In this document: positions 9,241-19,213 of the stretch, in pieces | Layout of the letters: every line of letters begins with the position of its first letter | Numbering within the stretch: position 1 is the stretch's first letter | Assembly: GCF_000275825.1 (NCBI RefSeq) | Contig: NZ_JH719942.1 | Coordinates: forward strand, 12,578 to 75,061 | DNA length: 62,484 nt | From: Saprospira grandis DSM 2844 | Lineage (GTDB): Bacteria; Bacteroidota; Bacteroidia; Chitinophagales; Saprospiraceae | Reading direction: 5' to 3' | Notes under the pieces: model-generated | What the model was told of the DNA's origin: nothing | The model's database searches: none | The model's input: only the letters and a program-made list of their open reading frames with translations | Translations under genes and position numbers: made by a program

Positions 9241-12200
9241 TTATTCTACATCTGTTGTTTTCATATGAGAGCCAGTCTCCTGGATAGTTTTAATTCCTCG
9301 TTCCGTTTCCTTTTGCACGGCAATTAGGGTCCCTTCTTGGTTATAGAGGTATCGGCTAAAGAAATTATTGTTATCTAGAGTAGCTCTAACTTTGTAATTA
9401 ACAGGATCGTAGATATAGGTTTGCAGGCCTCCTTCGGCAGGAAAAATCCGCAAATCGTCAATATAAAGTGCTTTAGTTTCATGCTTATTTTGCAGGCCTA
9501 AAAGTCCTTCATAGGTAGCTGAAAGCAGCGCTGCTTCAGGAATGCTAAACTGCCCTTCCATTCGTTGCCAACCATCGATAATAGTTCCTGTAGGACTCAT
9601 ATCGCTTAATAGCTGCAGATTAGAGCTAGTCAATAGGTCGACAAAAGGTTGATAAGTTGGGCGATCAGCATTATCCAATTTTACCCAGCAGCTAAAGACA
9701 TAAGCTTTATCTGCTTCGAGTTCCATCATACTATTATCGAAATTGAAGGTTCTATTAGCCTGCAGTTTGATCGAAAGATTTCCTGTATGAGCTGTTTCAT
9801 CAGAGAGGCTAGCCATTGTATTTGAGACCTCTTGGCTAGGCAATTTTCTTTCGATGCTTACTGCGCCAGTGAGGCGGTAGGCCGAAGGAATATCTAGTCC
9901 ATTGGGATCATAATGAATAATAATTTTCCCATTGGGGCTAGCACTTAAGCTATCGATAATAATTCGGTCTGATTGTGCTTTTCCGGCTTCATCACGAAGG
10001 TGTAGTCGCATATTTTGGCCCTGATAATAGTTGCTCCAACTACTTTGGTAGGGTTCATCTAGATAGAGTTGTCCATCAGTCCAATAAAAAGGTTGAGCAA
10101 CATCTAGGCGGTGATAAATTGCGTAATCGGTATCCGTTTGGTTGCCAAAATTCAGCTGTCCAGTTTCGATATGCGGCAAATTATTGAGATTTGTAGTTGT
10201 TGCATATTCTTCAAAGCCTTCAAAAGCGATTTCCTCTTGTTTAGCATTGGCGGCTACGGCAATTGGTAAAGAGCCATTGTAGCCGTATAGGGCCGAAGAG
10301 TAAAGTCCGATAATATTGCGATTTTCAGTTTCCGCATTATCGCTATTGTACTTAGTAATTGTATTTGTTTTCTTCCATTTGTCAAAAGCCTCACAATCTT
10401 GCATCAAAACGGGGCGGTTCCATTCAAAAAGGACAACAGAATCCATAGCACCATCTTCGCGGAGATTGACTGTGGATGTAGTTTGTCTTCTTTCATCGAC
10501 ATAAGCATAACTATTTAGCATTCTGTAGATTCCTCTTTCGCCTGTGGCGTAGGGGTTATCACTAGCAGAAGCATGCATTTGCAGCCAATCTTCGCTGAGT
10601 TCTGCAGCGGAGATGTTTAATACATCGTTAATGGTTCTGTATGCATATAATGGTAGCGACAACTGTTCTTCCGCTGGCCATTGGAATTCGTGGCAGAATA
10701 TACGATCCGTAGCCAAGATAAAGGTTACAGGATCAGTGGCGGCTCTCATTTTCACTTCAATAGCAATTTCGAGTACATCTATTCCACTAAATCGATTACA
10801 GCCGCGAATAGCATAGCTTTCAATTTTTGGATAGGTTGTTCCTTGAATTGCATTATTGCTATAGCTTTGTAAGCTGACATCTACAAAATGCTGTAATTCA
10901 GCGCCTATTTTAAGTACATTACCTTGACTTCCTTCTAGGTAGTAATAGATAGGATTCAGCAAGTGTGTGCCCTCTGGTTCCCATTTAATTTTAGCTGGAT
11001 TGTACTCTACTAACCCCTCAAAGCAATCAGGTGTAGAGTAGGTAGTGTAAGAAGTATCCGTTTCACCATCCTTTTCAAGATAATTAACAGAAACATCATT
11101 GGGGTTTGCAGGATCTACTGGCTCAACTGTACAGCCCGAGTAGCTACAGTCTTCAAAGTTAATTAAGCTAGCTAGTTGAGTCCATTTTGAACTCAAGACT
11201 GCACTTCCCCCAGTATTTATCCGATTTGCATAAGCTTCTGTTGGAGAATTTCCTAAGTAGCTAGAAGTTGTAGCTGCACTACCTAAGTTATCCACATCCA
11301 AGGTTGCATTTAAGAAATCAGCTAGTTCTGCAGCTATTGCTTCAGTTTCTGTATCACAGCTATAAGTAATAGCGTCTAATTCTAGAGGTCCATCACAAGA
11401 AACTACAGCTCTATTTTTTGTAGGGTCAGACAAAGCTGTAATACTTCCAACTGATGCAGTCAGCTGATTTCTGGCACCAGAGCGAATTACTTTTAGTTGA
11501 TAAGTACTTCCTAGAGCTACAGGATCGTCTGAATGCATTTCCAAATAGCAATTACTATTCTCTTCGTATTTAGAGAGTAATGTAAACTTAACGGCAGGGG
11601 ATGAAGGATTTGTTTGGTTATAAGCCAAGTACTCATCTCCTGTGATTAAACCCTCCATCAGATCATTCCAAGTAGTGGGTAATTGTGGGCTCAAGTTTAA
11701 TACATAGCGATTATTTGTTCCTGCTAAGTGTTGATTTCCGACAGCAGCAAGAAACTCAGCCCCCCAGTTTTTATATGCGGGACCAACTCCTTTATAGAAA
11801 AAATGTGCTGGTAGATTATAGCTATAAATAGCATCGTCATAGTTATTGTTCACTCTTGTTAAGAGTGCTTGTCCAGTGTATTGATCATATAATAGATTTT
11901 CTGTTTCCACTCTAGACTGTCCGTTGTAAGCTACAACTTTATCCATAATAGCTGCACGACGAATAACTTTGTTGGTTACTTGAGTCTGCATAGATTCATT
12001 TGTTATATGACCATGACCAGCCACTACAGGGACGATAAACAGTGGTAGCGACCAAAGCGTATTTAGACCCGCTCCAATAGATACTGCTCTTGAGCTGTTT
12101 TTCTCAGCACCAACAGTCATTTCACGATCAACGCCCATTTCTTGGTACTCAACTTTCACATTTTGCCCATAGTCAGCCCCGCCTGTATCACTTAATAAAA

Positions 12201-15200
12201 CAGGAACAAAACTAGTTAAAACTTTTCGTTCTCGAAGTCTAATCCCCTCTACATAACTTTCGACTCTATGCTTATAATTATATTCTACCCAACTTATTGG
12301 ACTATCAAGCATTTCTCCATCCTTACTTTGCGCATACTGACTCACTTTTTTAAGTCTACCATGCATATTGTTCAGTTCTACAGAATAAGCTTGACTGCCC
12401 CTATAATGTGCATATTTATTGAAACCCAATAATGGTATAGGGATAAGGTTCGCCCGATATTTTCTATCAATTTTTCCAGCCTTAAGAATATATGGGAAAT
12501 CCTTTGCTGTATAGAATTCATGAATAGATTGTCCAGAACTAGCAAAGCCTTTAAGATTCGGATCTATACCTGCATCTTGATAAGCTTGTGAAAAGGGCTC
12601 TCCTTTTCGTTGAGCAAGGCTAGCTTCTGTTGCCAAACTCCTCACTGTTACTTTAGAATAGCCTATAGATGCTCCTGGAAGGAAGTTTTCATTGTAGGGA
12701 TATTCAAAAAAATACAATTCATTCTGATTTCTCTTTTTTGCTTTCATGTAGTGTTTCGCATAGCGTAAACCACTAGCCTCTCGCCCCACTACAGGTGTTG
12801 CTGCAGCAACACCACTACTAATGACTTCGCCATTTTCATCTTGAGTATCATAGTCATAGACCATCCCATAAACAGGCGTATTTTCCTTGGTCCAATGATC
12901 TTTGAGTAAAACTCGTTTTACTCTTAAGCCGTCACCAAACATTCTTCTATCTGGAGTATTTAGACGAATAAAAGAGCGCTTTAAGTTTCCTTTCTTTCCT
13001 AGTTGTCTTTCTCTGCAGACCGTATAAAAGTTCTTGATGGATAAAATGGCGTTTTTCATCATTCTTTTCCAAGCATGTCCATCTCCTCCAGCAGGTCCTG
13101 TTCCTGTTAATGGTGGTTCTCCTAGAAATTGATCCAATAAGTTGAACTTAATGTATTGCCATATATTTATGGCCAAAGGATGATATTTATTGACTTTAGA
13201 TGAAAAAGCCCCATAATCCTTTAAGATAATTCGTCCATATAAATAATCTCCCCCTGAGGCAGAGGGAACCAACTCATAAGACTTGATATACAAATAAGCG
13301 ACTACATTTTCATGATAACCATCACTAGCAAGATATTGCCCAAAAACGTTGGCTGCATAACGCAAATAGAGTTGTTTTCCCTTATCATCTTCATAAAGGT
13401 CTGTAAAATATCGTTCAAATTTTGCTTCTGCAGCTGCGTCATTAGAGATAGGCTCCTCTAGTTTAAAGTAAATAGATAAGGCTTCTTTTTTCCCAGAGGT
13501 ATTTAGGTCAGATAATTCTGAGGTATGCAACTTAGCCAATGCAGAAGAGTCTGGACAACTAATATCTGTTGTATTTTCTATTAACTTCTCTTCATCATAA
13601 GGATTGAGCGGATCTCCAAAAGCTACAATATTAAACATTTGTCCCGCAACATGATCCTGCTCATAACCATATTCATCTCTTTCTAACTCTAATTCAATAG
13701 TAGAGCCTGAGGGTAGTTTTATTTTTTTCAAATGCCAGACAGAGGCTCTGTCTGCCATCTCCTGTTTTGTTAAAGGTGCAACTAATGAATTAGTTTGTTG
13801 TGTATAAGAAATATAGCTATCAGTGCAAGCATTTTCTAGCTCCCCTCGATTTGTTCCCCAACGATCTACACCTAAAGCATAATAGTTGGCATAAGAAACT
13901 CCTTGGTCAGGATACTCAAATTGATATGGATTTAAGGCCCCTCGATTAGAGTTCTCATAGGTAAAATAAACTTTCTTCAAAGTCAATTTCCCCCCCCCAT
14001 TCACATTATTTTCTGTACCAGGACACAGCTCATAACTATATTCAAAATGGACAACTTTCATAGGTATCGCAGTACTTCCCTTAGTGGCTAACTCCTGCTT
14101 AGAAAAAATCCGGATTGAGTCTAACTTATAAGATGAATCACCATACTTAATATTTGAGTTTTGATCTTGAATATAATCTCCTGCGCCATAGGCATCTTCT
14201 CGTTGAGAATAGGCAAATTCAGCTCTATGTGTTTTAGTTTCTATTCTAGCCACATAATACTGCTCTCTTTTTCCTGCAGTAAAGCTACCTTTATCATCTA
14301 TTTTTGCAGTGGCTTTTCCTTGGCTATAAGTAGCACCTAAAAAGGGACTACGCCATATATAAGCATCTGATGTTTTAGCATACTCAAAACGAACCCAATA
14401 ACCTTGATCCTCATCATTAGGTTCTCCATCTGTAGGGTCCATATCAATATAGTTCGTTCCCAATATAGAGGTTAGCATATAAGAGTGTGCATAAGATGGA
14501 GTCGTTGTTATATCTAGATACTCCTCTGTATGGTTTACCTTATAATGAATACTTTCATCTCTTTGATCAATATCAATAACTTTCTTACAAGGATCTATTT
14601 CTGGTGCAACTGAGAAAGCATATTCCTTTTGTTCTACATTTTGCACAGCTAGGCCATAATTCCAACGAAGACCTTCTTCTGATAAGACAGTATAAGCCCC
14701 AGTATGATTTTCTTTCATTAGAGGTCTAGATAAACTTCCTTTTACAGAATAACCATCAATAACAGCATCTCCTTGTTTATTATAATACTGTATATTGAAC
14801 TCTGGAAGTACTCCTGTAGCTAACTCTCTATTTTTATATGGTTGTATAGATTTACTTCTTGCCTTTCTTTTCCCTCGGCCCTTAACATCTGCTAATGTAG
14901 CTCCTGTAGTTAGACTTCTTAATCTGCTTTCATTTGTACGAGACTTCAATGGACTGACTAAATCATCCCCCATTAAATAAGCATCACTAATAAGTCGCTC
15001 GGTAGACATTTCACCAAAGCCCTTATAGTAATAAGGTTCAAAGAAAGGATCTGAGGCTGTTTTTCTCTGTGCTCCAATATTATTTCCATACTCTGGCTGA
15101 TGGTTATAAACATGCTCTTTTTGGTGATTATAATCTAAATCAAGTCCTATGCGTAAAGGCGCTCCAAGACCTAGTTCAACTCCGGCACTCCCCCCATAAG

Positions 15201-16443
15201 TATGTACCTTATTATCACGACTAGTAACAACAGCAATATCATTTCGATATGGCTGATAGGCTCCGCCCACGCCCTGACCTGTAACAGATAAAACATCTGA
15301 AGTTATTGAGGGGATTGGAAGATTTGTTGTCCATGACTGAATGGCTGTCTGTCCTTCTGTATTGTGATCTGTCAATGCTTGATTATCATCTCTTGCTTCT
15401 CCCAAATATTCTACTCCATATGCTTTTGCCTTAAAGTTTTTTCTAGCAAGCTTTCGAATTGACTGAGAATAATGTAGTCCCCCTTTCCAATATGCAAAAC
15501 TAGCAGAACCTCCAACATCAAAATTGGCAGAAAAGTTAGACCCCTTAAATTGTCTATCAGCAAGAGGTGTATATGTCGTCTCTGATCCAGGCATCAAACC
15601 TATGCTTACTCCAGTAGTAGTCACTAAAGATTCCTTTTGATCTGTAGATCCTTTCCTAAATTTATTATAACCTCCATTTAGGCCTAGAGACATACGGTGC
15701 CCAGATAGCCCCCCATAAGCGAGCTGCAAGGAAGCACTTCCCCTAGCTGTTCTTCTAACCTTTTTAACACCTCCTCTATTATAAGATACAGAAAGATTAG
15801 CTTGCCCGCTACCACCATCAAAAGAGCCCATACTCATCCCAAAACCAACTCCAAAGCTAAACTTATCTGTTAATTTATAACCTAGACTAACTCCTGGATC
15901 AAAGCTAATTCCCTGACCTTTTAAGCTATTTATTGTATAGCTAAAACCTAAATTAAAACCTAGTGAACGACGATTAGAATTATTTTTAGATTCATCAACT
16001 CCAGGCATCTCTAGTCCTCCAGAAACTCTATACACTCTATTCACATTATCCTTCTGATCCACTTCACGCTCTATCAAATCACCATTAAAGTCATCTGGCA
16101 GCCCTCGCATCTGTCGATTGATTGCACCAATACCAAGATTCCAGCCTAAACCTACCATAGAAGCTTCTGCTTCTGGAGAGGTTACTGAATTATAAAACAA
16201 GTTTACGGGGTATCCTCCATTTGGACCGGGGAGGTCAAATAAAGGAATATTGTATGTAAAATCTCCTGAGAATAGGTCTACCATCTCTGTAGTGCCCACA
16301 GGCTCAAAAGACTGCAATTCAGGTTGAGTAGGGCCAGAAGTTAATGCTAATGCAACTGCTGGAAAAAACATTTGATTGATCATCAATAAGATGAAAAAGC
16401 TAGCTGCTCGCTTGCTAAACTTAGCTCTGCTAATGTAGTTCAT
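9241..16443 (-). CDS. Giant secreted SpvB/YD-like protein, partner of the Rhs toxin
   Basis: The 2400-residue protein has an N-terminal hydrophobic segment consistent with a signal peptide (FFILLMINQMFFPAVALA). Residues ~45-125 carry the opening known from SpvB/TcB-like and Bacteroidota YD proteins: GDFTYNIPLFDLPGPNGGYPV, then VGLGWNLGIGAINRQMRGLP. Residues ~155-370 are Gly-rich alternating strands resembling an outer-membrane beta-barrel. The centre is mixed strand. Near the C-terminus is a jelly-roll carbohydrate-binding-like domain (ending ALYIDDLRIFP), followed by a short YD-like tail (YIYDPVNYKVRATLD, YNQEGTLIAV). It starts 2 bp after the lipoprotein gene. By analogy with TcB-TcC it may form part of the shell around the Rhs toxin or display it at the surface; this is inference. 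Confidence 0.85.
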   Translation of the reverse strand: MNYISRAKFSKRAASFFILLMINQMFFPAVALALTSGPTQPELQSFEPVGTTEMVDLFSGDFTYNIPLFDLPGPNGGYPVNLFYNSVTSPEAEASMVGLGWNLGIGAINRQMRGLPDDFNGDLIEREVDQKDNVNRVYRVSGGLEMPGVDESKNNSNRRSLGFNLGFSYTINSLKGQGISFDPGVSLGYKLTDKFSFGVGFGMSMGSFDGGSGQANLSVSYNRGGVKKVRRTARGSASLQLAYGGLSGHRMSLGLNGGYNKFRKGSTDQKESLVTTTGVSIGLMPGSETTYTPLADRQFKGSNFSANFDVGGSASFAYWKGGLHYSQSIRKLARKNFKAKAYGVEYLGEARDDNQALTDHNTEGQTAIQSWTTNLPIPSITSDVLSVTGQGVGGAYQPYRNDIAVVTSRDNKVHTYGGSAGVELGLGAPLRIGLDLDYNHQKEHVYNHQPEYGNNIGAQRKTASDPFFEPYYYKGFGEMSTERLISDAYLMGDDLVSPLKSRTNESRLRSLTTGATLADVKGRGKRKARSKSIQPYKNRELATGVLPEFNIQYYNKQGDAVIDGYSVKGSLSRPLMKENHTGAYTVLSEEGLRWNYGLAVQNVEQKEYAFSVAPEIDPCKKVIDIDQRDESIHYKVNHTEEYLDITTTPSYAHSYMLTSILGTNYIDMDPTDGEPNDEDQGYWVRFEYAKTSDAYIWRSPFLGATYSQGKATAKIDDKGSFTAGKREQYYVARIETKTHRAEFAYSQREDAYGAGDYIQDQNSNIKYGDSSYKLDSIRIFSKQELATKGSTAIPMKVVHFEYSYELCPGTENNVNGGGKLTLKKVYFTYENSNRGALNPYQFEYPDQGVSYANYYALGVDRWGTNRGELENACTDSYISYTQQTNSLVAPLTKQEMADRASVWHLKKIKLPSGSTIELELERDEYGYEQDHVAGQMFNIVAFGDPLNPYDEEKLIENTTDISCPDSSALAKLHTSELSDLNTSGKKEALSIYFKLEEPISNDAAAEAKFERYFTDLYEDDKGKQLYLRYAANVFGQYLASDGYHENVVAYLYIKSYELVPSASGGDYLYGRIILKDYGAFSSKVNKYHPLAINIWQYIKFNLLDQFLGEPPLTGTGPAGGDGHAWKRMMKNAILSIKNFYTVCRERQLGKKGNLKRSFIRLNTPDRRMFGDGLRVKRVLLKDHWTKENTPVYGMVYDYDTQDENGEVISSGVAAATPVVGREASGLRYAKHYMKAKKRNQNELYFFEYPYNENFLPGASIGYSKVTVRSLATEASLAQRKGEPFSQAYQDAGIDPNLKGFASSGQSIHEFYTAKDFPYILKAGKIDRKYRANLIPIPLLGFNKYAHYRGSQAYSVELNNMHGRLKKVSQYAQSKDGEMLDSPISWVEYNYKHRVESYVEGIRLRERKVLTSFVPVLLSDTGGADYGQNVKVEYQEMGVDREMTVGAEKNSSRAVSIGAGLNTLWSLPLFIVPVVAGHGHITNESMQTQVTNKVIRRAAIMDKVVAYNGQSRVETENLLYDQYTGQALLTRVNNNYDDAIYSYNLPAHFFYKGVGPAYKNWGAEFLAAVGNQHLAGTNNRYVLNLSPQLPTTWNDLMEGLITGDEYLAYNQTNPSSPAVKFTLLSKYEENSNCYLEMHSDDPVALGSTYQLKVIRSGARNQLTASVGSITALSDPTKNRAVVSCDGPLELDAITYSCDTETEAIAAELADFLNATLDVDNLGSAATTSSYLGNSPTEAYANRINTGGSAVLSSKWTQLASLINFEDCSYSGCTVEPVDPANPNDVSVNYLEKDGETDTSYTTYSTPDCFEGLVEYNPAKIKWEPEGTHLLNPIYYYLEGSQGNVLKIGAELQHFVDVSLQSYSNNAIQGTTYPKIESYAIRGCNRFSGIDVLEIAIEVKMRAATDPVTFILATDRIFCHEFQWPAEEQLSLPLYAYRTINDVLNISAAELSEDWLQMHASASDNPYATGERGIYRMLNSYAYVDERRQTTSTVNLREDGAMDSVVLFEWNRPVLMQDCEAFDKWKKTNTITKYNSDNAETENRNIIGLYSSALYGYNGSLPIAVAANAKQEEIAFEGFEEYATTTNLNNLPHIETGQLNFGNQTDTDYAIYHRLDVAQPFYWTDGQLYLDEPYQSSWSNYYQGQNMRLHLRDEAGKAQSDRIIIDSLSASPNGKIIIHYDPNGLDIPSAYRLTGAVSIERKLPSQEVSNTMASLSDETAHTGNLSIKLQANRTFNFDNSMMELEADKAYVFSCWVKLDNADRPTYQPFVDLLTSSNLQLLSDMSPTGTIIDGWQRMEGQFSIPEAALLSATYEGLLGLQNKHETKALYIDDLRIFPAEGGLQTYIYDPVNYKVRATLDNNNFFSRYLYNQEGTLIAVQKETERGIKTIQETGSHMKTTDVE

Positions 16444-16445
16444 GA

Positions 16446-17069
16446 TTATTTTATCTTGGGTGTGTTCTTAATCTGTTCTCCAGAAAAAAATAACTTAATT
16501 GGTGCTATCTGAAATTCTTCACTATCTAATACAAAAGTCTTGTCTGCTTTTTTACTATTTTCATTAGTCTTAAAAGCCAATAAAAAGCCTCCATATTTAG
16601 ACATATTATAACTTCTCTCAAACTGATATAAAGAGGGCTTTAAGCTATCTCCTCCATCTATCAATAGAATATCTTCAGCCATATCAAAAGACAAATACTG
16701 TAAGCGCCGTTTAGATGCAGCTTGATCATAGACCTGCCAATTGAGAAGAGTTGTGCCTTCTTTCTCACGATCCCTAACCCTCAGCCTTAAATAGTAGTAC
16801 TGTAAGTCTTTATAGGCTGATCGCTCCTTATCTAAATCTAGATGCAAAAACTCTTCTTCAGAATTTGTCTTGAGAAGAATTAGTGCGTCTGAAGGCCGAT
16901 AGGCTAAATCTAACTCTAAACCAGCAACTACTTTTGTTTTGCGTAAGCCATTATCTGGATCATCAATATAATCTAGATAGTCTTTGGCATCTATTTCTTT
17001 AGTTGTACAAGAACCAAAAGCAAGAAATAAAATACCTAAACAGCTGTAAAGTATCTGTTTTTTACACAT
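16446..17069 (-). CDS. Lipoprotein of unknown function in the Rhs operon
   Basis: The 207-residue protein begins MCKKQILYSCLGILFLAFGSC, a lipoprotein-type signal with the likely lipidated Cys at residue 21. The mature part is mixed strand and charged, without a domain I recognise. Its start codon overlaps the stop of the OmpH-like gene by one base and its stop lies 2 bp before the giant gene, so translation is probably coupled. A chaperone or anchoring role for the giant protein is possible but not shown. Confidence 0.75.
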   Translation of the reverse strand: MCKKQILYSCLGILFLAFGSCTTKEIDAKDYLDYIDDPDNGLRKTKVVAGLELDLAYRPSDALILLKTNSEEEFLHLDLDKERSAYKDLQYYYLRLRVRDREKEGTTLLNWQVYDQAASKRRLQYLSFDMAEDILLIDGGDSLKPSLYQFERSYNMSKYGGFLLAFKTNENSKKADKTFVLDSEEFQIAPIKLFFSGEQIKNTPKIK

Positions 17070-17575
17070 TACTTCCCTGCATATTTTTTATTGATGTAGG
17101 CAATAACATCTGCTGTAATATCTTCAGCCTCATCAGCATACATTAAAGAGCCATTAGCAGCAGACCCAAATACATAATCATACTGTTGCTCCTTGCCATA
17201 CTCAAAAACATATTGGTTAATCTGTGTCCACAACTGTTCTTGATAACGCTGTTGACTATTCGTCGTCTCTTGATTAAACTGCTGCAACAACAAGTTATAC
17301 CGCTTTTCTAGCGTTTTCATCCGAACTACTGCATCTTCATCTAAATCACTTGCAGCCATAGCAGATATTTCCGCTTTAATTGAATCTAAGGCTTGCTGCC
17401 GATGACTGCTTTCAGCTCTATGTTTAGCGTCTAGCTCCAATGTGCCCTGAAACTCTTCAAAAAGCTTAAAATTATTCACATAAGCTAGTTTTGGTCCCTG
17501 ATTACAAGCCGCTAAGCTCAAGGACAAAATTAGTATTGTAACTACAACTTTAAACTTGTTCTTTATATTCCACAT
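17069..17575 (-). CDS. OmpH/Skp-like periplasmic chaperone, lipoprotein form
   Basis: The 168-residue protein has a lipoprotein signal ending LSLSLAAC (Cys at ~24). The mature part follows the OmpH/Skp plan: a strand (LAYVNNFKLFEEF), a long charged coiled-coil (residues ~45-125), and a C-terminal YDYVFGSAANGSLMYADEAEDIT strand segment before a final helix. Skp-family proteins hold unfolded outer-membrane or secreted proteins in the periplasm. A dedicated, probably lipidated member in front of a 2400-residue secreted protein suggests it serves that client. It lies 2 bp after the LamG gene and overlaps the next gene by one base. Confidence 0.8.
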   Translation of the reverse strand: MWNIKNKFKVVVTILILSLSLAACNQGPKLAYVNNFKLFEEFQGTLELDAKHRAESSHRQQALDSIKAEISAMAASDLDEDAVVRMKTLEKRYNLLLQQFNQETTNSQQRYQEQLWTQINQYVFEYGKEQQYDYVFGSAANGSLMYADEAEDITADVIAYINKKYAGK

Positions 17576-17577
17576 GT

Positions 17578-19152
17578 CTACTCAATTCTAAACCTTAAGA
17601 AATAATCAATTCCCTGATTTCCCTCTACTTCTAATATATAATACTTATTAGGTGCTAAAGAAGCTGCTGTTAAAGGAAGCGTCAACCAGTTAGTTCCTCT
17701 CGTTAAATCTATAGTTCCCGTATCTGCTAGCTGGCGATTCCAAGCATAAATTTTATAGCTCAACTGTTCTCCAGCTAACAACTCATAATCTTGATCAAAT
17801 CGAATTCTTAAACTATCATCTGTAACGGAAACATAACCTCCATCTAGCTCTTCTTTCAACTCGTAATAAGGTAAACCCGCTACAAAATCTGCACAATTAT
17901 ATGTTGTCGCTCCTGTGTTAGGGCTAGGACCTGGATCTTCACAAATTGTACGTACTCTAATGCGATCTATAGCAGTGGCATTTCCAATTAAGCCTGTATA
18001 GAAAAACCCTTCATCAGCTGATGTAAGTACTTGAGGCTCCCCTATTTCTAAACCATTCTTATAAAAATATACCTTTTCTTGATTAAGCCCTAACTCAATT
18101 CTATCTCCTATTTGCGTTTTATTCTTAGCCGTATATATAATCTCCTGGTTTTTATAAATATGTACAGCTGTTCGACCTAGTTCTAAATAGTAATCTCCAT
18201 CTTGTTGCTTAAAGCCTAAACCTACATAGCTTTCACTGTCTGTACCAAAACTGTTTAAAGTTACAGACAACCCCAGACGCCCCAGAGCTCCTAAATCTGA
18301 CCTAGGATCGTAGGGAAGCTCGCATAAAGCTCCAGGAACAATAAGTTTTAAAAAGCTAACCCTTGTTTTCTCTGAAACATTAGAAACCAATACATCTCCA
18401 GAATAAGTAGTCGCTCCATCAGTTCCTAAATCTAAATAGCAAGCACCTATTTCTGAACTATTTTCATATACCGCTAAGACCTCATCCGCCCCTAAAGCAT
18501 AGTTAAATATCTTCAACTCATCTAACTTTCCCTTAAAGTACTTTGTCTGATTAAATCGCGTTCCCAGCACCGCTCGCTCTTGAGTTGTAGCATAATGAGG
18601 CGGACAATTGGAAGGTATTGAGGTTGTTGTTATTAAAACGCCATCTACATAAACTTTTCCTTCCGTACTGCTTCTTGTATACAAGACATGATGCCAACTT
18701 GTATCCGCAATTGATGAAGAAGCACCATAAGCAACTTGTGGATTAGAACAGTTGGTCCAACCATAACCCGTAAATCCAGTCTGTCCATAATAATTATTAG
18801 CTACATGTAGCCCCTGATCACCATTAGCCCCACCAATAGAAATTATTGGCATATAACTCTGATATGAAATTGGCTCTGCTTTAACCCAAACAGAATAAGT
18901 ATATTCCGCAAATTTCAAAGCCGCTAAATTACTCATTTCTAAATAGTCATCCTGACCATCAAAATAGTATGCACTACTGTCGCGTCCATAACGATCAGTT
19001 GTGGGAATAGCCCCGTTTATCGTAGCAGAATGGTTAGCATACTGATCATCTCCTGTTCCATTCATCCTAAAGTATGCAACAGCTCCTGTTTGTGCTGAAA
19101 CCAGCTGCCCGATTAAAAGCATTGCTACTGAAATCCATAACTTATTTCTCAT
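17578..19152 (-). CDS. Secreted LamG/concanavalin-like domain protein
   Basis: The 524-residue protein has a signal peptide (MRNKLWISVAMLLIGQLVSA). Residues ~22-235 match the LamG/laminin-G-like jelly roll, with AYYFDGQDDYLEM, YTYSVWVKAE, HVLYTRSSTEGKVYVDGVLI and GKLDELKIFNYAL. A second jelly-roll-like region (~240-400) has YLELGRTAVHIYK, GDRIELGL and VYFYKNGLEIG. The C-terminal ~120 residues are strand-rich. Such domains usually bind glycans or other surface ligands. It stands 61 bp after the first gene of the operon and 2 bp before the OmpH-like gene, so it is probably a secreted or surface part of the Rhs system. Confidence 0.8.
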   Translation of the reverse strand: MRNKLWISVAMLLIGQLVSAQTGAVAYFRMNGTGDDQYANHSATINGAIPTTDRYGRDSSAYYFDGQDDYLEMSNLAALKFAEYTYSVWVKAEPISYQSYMPIISIGGANGDQGLHVANNYYGQTGFTGYGWTNCSNPQVAYGASSSIADTSWHHVLYTRSSTEGKVYVDGVLITTTSIPSNCPPHYATTQERAVLGTRFNQTKYFKGKLDELKIFNYALGADEVLAVYENSSEIGACYLDLGTDGATTYSGDVLVSNVSEKTRVSFLKLIVPGALCELPYDPRSDLGALGRLGLSVTLNSFGTDSESYVGLGFKQQDGDYYLELGRTAVHIYKNQEIIYTAKNKTQIGDRIELGLNQEKVYFYKNGLEIGEPQVLTSADEGFFYTGLIGNATAIDRIRVRTICEDPGPSPNTGATTYNCADFVAGLPYYELKEELDGGYVSVTDDSLRIRFDQDYELLAGEQLSYKIYAWNRQLADTGTIDLTRGTNWLTLPLTAASLAPNKYYILEVEGNQGIDYFLRFRIE

Positions 19153-19213
19153 CTTCTTGCTTTCTGCTATTTCTTTATTTTGGGTCTTGCCTCATTAAAT
19201 ATAAACGCAATAA

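Noticed and set aside
8921-9327. Plus-strand frames between the giant genes
   Set aside because: They are translations of repeat R2 and of the antisense of the giant gene, with no start context or homology.
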